Shown piece by piece: positions 60,106 through 64,000 of a stretch of DNA of 64,000 nucleotides. Origin of the DNA: Bog-473 sp963807675 (lineage in GTDB: Bacteria; Actinomycetota; Acidimicrobiia; Acidimicrobiales; RAAP-2). A program made the position numbers and the translations under genes. A model generated the notes under the pieces. The model ran no database searches and was not told the DNA's origin. It saw only the letters and a list, made by a program, of their open reading frames with translations. How positions within the stretch are numbered: position 1 is the stretch's first letter; each line of letters begins with the position of its first letter. Where the stretch lies: assembly GCA_963807675.1 (NCBI GenBank), contig CAWECP010000012.1:1426001-1490000 (forward strand), given 5' to 3'.

Positions 60106-61302
60106 TCAACGCCGCGTCACCGTCGTCGGCAGGACGGCCAGGCCGCGCACGTTGACGGAGTGCACCCGCACCACGCCGCTCTCGTCGATGCCGTAGTCAC
60201 GGATCCGGGCCACCAGCTCGGCCAGGCCGACCCGGGCCTCCATGCGGGCCAGCGCCGCCCCCAGGCAGAAGTGGCGGCCACTGCCGAAGCTGATCAGGTC
60301 CTGGGTGGCACGGCCGAGGTCGTAGACGTCGGGCGCGGGGAAGACGTCCTCGTCCCGGTTGGCCGAGCCGATGAGCAGCAGCACGCGGCGCCCGGCCTCG
60401 ATGTCGACCCCCTGCGTGCTCACCGGCGCCCGGGTCACCCGCAGCAGCATCTGCGTCGACGTGTCGTAGCGCAGCGTCTCCTCCACCCAGTTGGGCACCC
60501 ACGCCGCGTCCGCCAGCGGCTTGGCCGCCTGCTCGGGGTGGCGCGCCCCCCAGAACCAGGCGTTGGAGAGCAGCTTGGTCGTCGTCTCGTTCCCCGCCAC
60601 GACGAGGAGGAAGAGGAACGAAATCACCTCGTCGTCGGTCAGGCCCTTTCCGTCGATCTGTTGCTGCAGGAGCGACCAGGTCAGGTCGTCGCGCTCGTGG
60701 CGGCGGCGGTCGGACACCATCTCGGCGTAGTACCGGGCCAGCACGAGCGCCGCCTCCATGCCCTCGGGCGGGACGTCGTCGATGCCCTCCTGCCGGTGCA
60801 CCAGCAGGTCGGCCAGGCGGCGGATCTCGGCCCGGTCCGACGGGGGGACACCCACCAGCTCCGAGATCACGTCCATGGGCAGGCGACCGGCGAAGTCGCC
60901 CACGAAGTCGAACGAGCCCGCCTCGAGCGCCGGCTCGATGTGCGTCACGGCGAGCTCGCGGATGCGCGGCTCCATTTCGGCCACCCGGCGCGGCGTGAAG
61001 CTCTGGCCGACGATGGAGCGCAGGCGGGTGTGGCGCGGCGGGTCCATGGCCAGCAGGGACATGACCCGTTGGGCCTCGGGCCCGAAGGCGATGGGGTCGA
61101 GGGTCACCCCGTAGGCGTTGGAGTAGCGGTCGACGTCGCGGAAGGCGGCCAGCACGTCGGCGTGGCGCGCGTAGGCGAAGAAGTCGAGCTCCCGATTGTA
61201 GAAGACCGGCGCCTCGGCCCGCAGCCGGGCGTAGGTCGGATAGGGATCGTCGTGGATGGCGTAGTCGTAGGGCGAGTACGCCAGCGGCGCCACCGTCGTC
61301 AC
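60106..61302 (-). CDS. Cytochrome P450
   Basis: 398 residues from GTG 61302 (overlapping the TetR stop, GTGA). Signatures: I-helix LVVAGNETTTKLLSN, ExxR in EETLRY, and the haem Cys in SFGSGRHFCLGAALARME. The start DDPYPTYARLRAEAPVFYN is standard for soluble bacterial P450s. Substrate and redox partner are not visible here. Its TetR neighbour probably controls it. Confidence 0.95.
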   Translation of the reverse strand: MTTVAPLAYSPYDYAIHDDPYPTYARLRAEAPVFYNRELDFFAYARHADVLAAFRDVDRYSNAYGVTLDPIAFGPEAQRVMSLLAMDPPRHTRLRSIVGQSFTPRRVAEMEPRIRELAVTHIEPALEAGSFDFVGDFAGRLPMDVISELVGVPPSDRAEIRRLADLLVHRQEGIDDVPPEGMEAALVLARYYAEMVSDRRRHERDDLTWSLLQQQIDGKGLTDDEVISFLFLLVVAGNETTTKLLSNAWFWGARHPEQAAKPLADAAWVPNWVEETLRYDTSTQMLLRVTRAPVSTQGVDIEAGRRVLLLIGSANRDEDVFPAPDVYDLGRATQDLISFGSGRHFCLGAALARMEARVGLAELVARIRDYGIDESGVVRVHSVNVRGLAVLPTTVTRR

Positions 61303-61892
61303 GTCGCATCCCTCGCCATGAGCGCCACCGCCTCGCTCATCAGCACCGGCACGGCGTCGAAGGGCAAGTGGCCCATGCCGGCGCTCAGGAGGGCCCCGGT
61401 GTAGGTCACCTGCAGCACCCCGAGCACCGCGGGGTCGACGCCCGGGCCCAGCGCGGCGGCCAGGCGGCGGCCGATCTCGGCGCCGATGCGCGCCCGCACC
61501 CGCTTCACGTCGGGCCCGTCGGCCAGCAGCGCCGTCGTGCACACCGACACGGCCGGCGTCTCCATCGTCCCGAAGCCGATGGTGCGCACGGTGGCCGCCA
61601 CCCGCTCGCCCAGCGGCAGGTTGACGTCGAGCAGGTGCGGCGCCGCCTGCATCCGCCGCCACAGCACCTCGGCCAGCAGGTGGTCCTTCCCCGAGAAGTA
61701 GGTGTAGGCGGTGGCCGGCGCCACCCCCGCCCGCTTGGCGATCGTCCGCACCGAGATGTCGCCGTAGGGCCGCTCCTCGGCTTCCTGCGACGCCGCGGCC
61801 ACGAGCCGCTCCATCACCTCGGCCTGGCGCTCGGAGAGGTGGCGGCGGCCCGGCTGCTCGTCGCCCGGGTCGGCCGTCTCGAAGATGCTCAC
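61299..61892 (-). CDS. TetR-family transcriptional regulator
   Basis: 197 residues. The N-terminal HTH reads AVMERL-type helix, YGDISVRTIAKRAGVAPATA and YTYFSGKDHLLAEV. The C-terminal ligand domain has TMETPAVSVCTTALLADGPD. GTG 61892 overlaps the stop of the preceding gene (GTGA), and its own stop overlaps the P450 start. It is expected to repress the divergent promoter at 62.6 kb (inference). Confidence 0.9.
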   Translation of the reverse strand: MSIFETADPGDEQPGRRHLSERQAEVMERLVAAASQEAEERPYGDISVRTIAKRAGVAPATAYTYFSGKDHLLAEVLWRRMQAAPHLLDVNLPLGERVAATVRTIGFGTMETPAVSVCTTALLADGPDVKRVRARIGAEIGRRLAAALGPGVDPAVLGVLQVTYTGALLSAGMGHLPFDAVPVLMSEAVALMARDAT

Positions 61893-62596
61893 GCCCCCGG
61901 GTCCGGCGCGGTGCCGGCCGGGATGTGCGGCGTGCCGTCCTTCATGTCGGGGAAGGCGAAGGTGGCCGCCGTCGTGCCCCGGGTGATCGTGGTGATGTCC
62001 TTCTCGGGCAGCGTCTCGGTCTCGTCGTCAATGACGATCTCCCACCGGCAGTGCGGCGAGCGGTCGGAGGGCACCCGGGGGGGCCGGTGCACGTGACGGA
62101 TGTGCGCCTTGGGGTTGACCGCCTGGGCCGTCACGTCGAACGTGCCGTCCTCTATGTGGTGGCACATGTTCGTCACCATCACGTCGCCCCACGGCTCGGC
62201 GTCCATGAGCGCGCCGCAGTAGGCCAGCTCGAAGTAGCCGTGCTTCTCGTCGACCAGCTCGTAGCGCACGTCCATGTAGTGGTGGGGGAAGCCGGGGTCG
62301 AGCTGGAGCACCTTGAAGATGGCCGAGACGCCGTCGCCCTCGATGTGCATGATCCGGCGCAGCCGGTCGCCGTAGATCGGGCTGGCGCCGGCCCACTCCT
62401 CGATGGCCAGCTCCTTCACGGCCTCGGCCCCGTAGCGCAGGCCGATGGCGGCGCACATGGAACGGTCCAGCAGGTGGACGATGAGCCCGTACTCGCGCAC
62501 GAGCCGGACGAGGGCCTCCTTGGAAAGGTCCTCGTAGTCGAACCCGGGGTCGAACTCCCCCGAGTAGTCGTGCCGCTCGTCATTGGACCCGGTCAT
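61889..62596 (-). CDS. Uncharacterised protein, first gene of the P450 operon
   Basis: 235 residues, cytosolic. Visible blocks: DLSKEALVRLVREYGLIVHL, DRSMCAAIGLRYG, HHYMDVRYELVDEKHGYFEL, VTNMCHHIEDGTFDVTAQA and a Pro-rich tail. Cys/His-rich spots (MCAAIG, MCHHIED) could bind metal, but I recognise no family; similar proteins occur next to P450 and TetR genes in mycobacteria-like genomes. ATG 62596 is leaderless: TATAGT lies 10 bp upstream. The stop overlaps the TetR start. Confidence 0.7.
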   Translation of the reverse strand: MTGSNDERHDYSGEFDPGFDYEDLSKEALVRLVREYGLIVHLLDRSMCAAIGLRYGAEAVKELAIEEWAGASPIYGDRLRRIMHIEGDGVSAIFKVLQLDPGFPHHYMDVRYELVDEKHGYFELAYCGALMDAEPWGDVMVTNMCHHIEDGTFDVTAQAVNPKAHIRHVHRPPRVPSDRSPHCRWEIVIDDETETLPEKDITTITRGTTAATFAFPDMKDGTPHIPAGTAPDPGA

Positions 62597-62676
62597 GTGT
62601 CCAAACTATAGTTCAGACGCTTGTCCAGTTCTAGGGTCGATGTCGCGGGGCGGGACACGACCGGAGGGAGTGCCGC
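62597..62676. promoter_or_regulatory. Divergent promoter with a palindromic operator candidate
   Basis: AACTATAGTT (62604-62613) is a perfect 10-bp palindrome, overlapping TATAGT that reads as a -10 toward the minus operon with TAGAAC 17 bp before it. TGTCCAAACTATAG and TGTCCAGTTCTAGG (62599 and 62622) are imperfect direct repeats 23 bp apart. They are good candidates for the TetR binding site. Confidence 0.5.
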
Positions 62677-63561
62677 GTGCCGGAGAGCGAGAACGACGAG
62701 GCGACGCCGGTGCCGCGGGCCGGCGTCATCGGTCTCGGGGGCATCGGCCACGGTCTCGCCTCCAGCCTCGTCCGGGCCGGCGTGCCGGTGGTGGTGTGCG
62801 ACGTCCGGCAAGAGGCCACCGCGCCGTTCCGGGAGGGGGCCCGCGTGGCGGCGACACCCTCGGAGCTGGCCGCGCACAGCGACGTCGTCCTCGTCTCGGT
62901 CTTCGACGACCGGCAGGTGCGCGCCGTGCTCGGGGGACCCGACGGCGTGTTCGCCGGCGCGGCGCCGGGCACCGCGGTCGTGATCCTCAGCACCATCCCG
63001 ACCTCGACCGTCGTCGACATGCGCGCCGCGGCCGCGCCCCACGGGGTCACCGTGGTCGACTGCGGCGTGAGCGGCGGGCCCGACGCCGCTTCCCGCGGCG
63101 AGTGGGTCTGCATGATCGGCGGCTCGGCCGAGGAGGTCGACCAGGTGCGCCCGGTGCTCGACGTGATCAGCTGCCTGGTCCTGCACATGGGCCCACCGGG
63201 CGCCGGTCACGCCGCCAAGCTGGCCCGGAACCTCATCACCTACGGCGCGTGGTACGCCGCCTTCGAGGCCCAGCAGTTGGCCGAGGCGGCAGGCATCGAC
63301 CTGGTCAAGCTGGGCCAGGCCACTCGGGAGAGCGACAAGCGGATCGGCGGCCCCTCACGTCTGATGTTCCGGGACACGACGCAACCGTGGCCCGAGGACA
63401 CGGACGCCGGGCTGCTCGGCGCCATGCAGGCGGCCTTCGACCTGGCGCACAAGGACCTCGTGACGATCCTGGAATTCGGGGCTCAACTGGGCGTGGCCCT
63501 CCCCATGGGCGAGCTGGCCGAGCTCCGCTGCAACCGCGTCTTCGGTTTCCCCGACGCGTGA
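62677..63561 (+). CDS. 3-hydroxyisobutyrate dehydrogenase-like NAD(P)-dependent oxidoreductase
   Basis: 294 residues. Rossmann motif AGVIGLGGIGHGLASSL, substrate motif VVDCGVSGGPDAASRG, catalytic lysine in GHAAKLARNLITYG and the helical C-terminal domain make a full beta-hydroxyacid dehydrogenase. GTG 62677 with GGAGGGAG just upstream. Substrate uncertain (3-hydroxyisobutyrate, tartronate semialdehyde or another). Divergent from the P450 operon, so probably controlled by the same TetR. Confidence 0.87.
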   Translation: MPESENDEATPVPRAGVIGLGGIGHGLASSLVRAGVPVVVCDVRQEATAPFREGARVAATPSELAAHSDVVLVSVFDDRQVRAVLGGPDGVFAGAAPGTAVVILSTIPTSTVVDMRAAAAPHGVTVVDCGVSGGPDAASRGEWVCMIGGSAEEVDQVRPVLDVISCLVLHMGPPGAGHAAKLARNLITYGAWYAAFEAQQLAEAAGIDLVKLGQATRESDKRIGGPSRLMFRDTTQPWPEDTDAGLLGAMQAAFDLAHKDLVTILEFGAQLGVALPMGELAELRCNRVFGFPDA

Positions 63562-63619
63562 GTGCGGGCCTACGGTTCGGGGTCTGCCCGCCGTCGGGCA
63601 TCGGCAAGGGGAGGTCGTG

Positions 63620-63667
63620 ATGGCGTTCGAGGCACACCGACGGACACCGCTGGCGGCGCACCCATGA
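63620..63667 (+). CDS. 15-codon mini-ORF overlapping the next start
   Basis: ATG 63620 has an excellent GGGGAGG 5 bp upstream and encodes MAFEAHRRTPLAAHP, ending in TGA that overlaps the ATG at 63664 (ATGA). It is a possible leader peptide or translational coupler for the decarboxylase-like gene, or just chance. Confidence 0.35.
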   Translation: MAFEAHRRTPLAAHP

Positions 63668-64000
63668 GCAGCGGACCGGACGATCCCCGGGCCGCCGGCG
63701 TCGCCAAAATGCAGGAGGTCTACGGCTTCAGCGTCGACCCGTCCACCATCCAGGGCCGCTACATCGAAATGACGGTCGACCACCTCTTCGGGACGGTGTG
63801 GACGAGCGACGAGCTCGACGTGCGTGAGCGGCGCCTCATGACGATCGGCGTGCTGGCGGCGCAGGACAAGATGGACCTGCTCGACCTGCAGTTCTCGAGG
63901 GCGCTCGAGCGGGACGAGCTGACGGTCGACCAGCTCCGCGAGGTGGTGGTGCACCTGACCCACTACGTCGGGTGGCCGGTGTCGGTCGCGCTGAACCAGA
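63664..64000 (+). CDS. Carboxymuconolactone decarboxylase family protein (5' part)
   Basis: The frame is open to the window end; 112 residues are visible. RYIEMTVDHLFGTVWTSDEL, ERRLMTIGVLAAQDKMDLL and LREVVVHLTHYVGWPVS are typical CMD/AhpD-like helices; the CMD fold's E-x-x-x-x-H is in REVVVHLTHY. Possible gamma-carboxymuconolactone decarboxylase or alkylhydroperoxidase-like. No Cys-x-x-Cys is seen so far, so the decarboxylase type is favoured. Co-directional with the dehydrogenase. Confidence 0.78.
   Translation, partial: MSSGPDDPRAAGVAKMQEVYGFSVDPSTIQGRYIEMTVDHLFGTVWTSDELDVRERRLMTIGVLAAQDKMDLLDLQFSRALERDELTVDQLREVVVHLTHYVGWPVSVALNQ

Noticed and set aside
1..64000. CRISPR arrays, insertion sequences, prophage genes or integrases
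   Set aside because: No spaced direct repeats of CRISPR size and no transposase, integrase or phage structural motifs were seen.

Overview
The window is high-GC (roughly 70 % by eye) and reads as chromosomal DNA of a free-living actinobacterium, most likely of the Acidimicrobiia. This is an inference from gene content: F420-type luciferase-like oxidoreductases, an NDMA-dependent (Rxyl_3153-type) alcohol dehydrogenase, citrate synthases carrying HTH or CBS domains, an MpaB/DUF2236 oxygenase, DUF4395 and DUF6295 proteins, and frequent GTG/TTG starts and GTGA/ATGA overlaps. There is no 16S gene, phage, insertion sequence or CRISPR array.

Layout. 0-13 kb: metabolic genes (class V aminotransferase, beta-propeller lipoprotein, membrane protein, two divergent citrate-synthase-like genes, DUF4395 protein, NDMA-ADH preceded in frame by a Coq4-like ORF, a GNAT, a secreted alpha/beta hydrolase, an alpha-glycosidase-like enzyme), then a GNAT pseudogene (12.9-13.7 kb). 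14-21.5 kb: a c-di-GMP block, made of a secreted protein with a hairpin leader, a membrane GGDEF-EAL protein, a PAS-PAS-GGDEF cyclase and a membrane PAS-PAS-GGDEF(degenerate)-EAL protein. 21.5-25.6 kb: a gene-poor stretch with a PRC-barrel fragment, a small orphan protein, a DUF2786 protein, a VapBC pair and tRNA-Lys(TTT). 25.7-34.5 kb: DUF3291, an F420 oxidoreductase, a hypothetical protein, a DUF2236 oxygenase translationally coupled to a cyclase-ATPase regulator, a Thr-rich membrane protein and an epoxide-hydrolase-like enzyme.

34.6-46 kb is the most coherent and novel-looking part. Two response regulators face an operon of receiver-HTH-class III cyclase, ABC ATPase and GAF-type histidine kinase. 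Divergent from that operon run a cyclic-nucleotide-binding-domain protein, an MBL-fold hydrolase, a CrtI-like FAD oxidoreductase and an FtsX-type permease. Together they could form a two-component plus cyclic-nucleotide circuit in which one set of genes makes, senses and perhaps degrades the nucleotide and drives a MacB/FtsX-like transporter.

46-56 kb: secreted and catabolic genes (secreted-repeat protein, second F420 oxidoreductase, APH kinase, DUF6295, dienelactone hydrolase, NHL protein with a GH78 rhamnosidase, tripeptidyl-peptidase-like lipoprotein). 56-58.3 kb: lysS with an MprF/LysX C-terminal remnant downstream and an odd tRNA-Lys(CTT) upstream. 58-64 kb: a DMT/NIPA-like transporter, an NTF2-like protein, a P450-TetR-hypothetical operon divergent from a 3-hydroxyisobutyrate-dehydrogenase-like gene, and the start of a carboxymuconolactone decarboxylase-like gene.

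Several reading frames are broken or fused at short GC-rich runs (near 13.33, 29.76 and 51.59 kb; perhaps 8.4 kb). These may be real lesions or assembly errors; the GNAT gene, which also carries a nonsense codon, is the best candidate for a true pseudogene.
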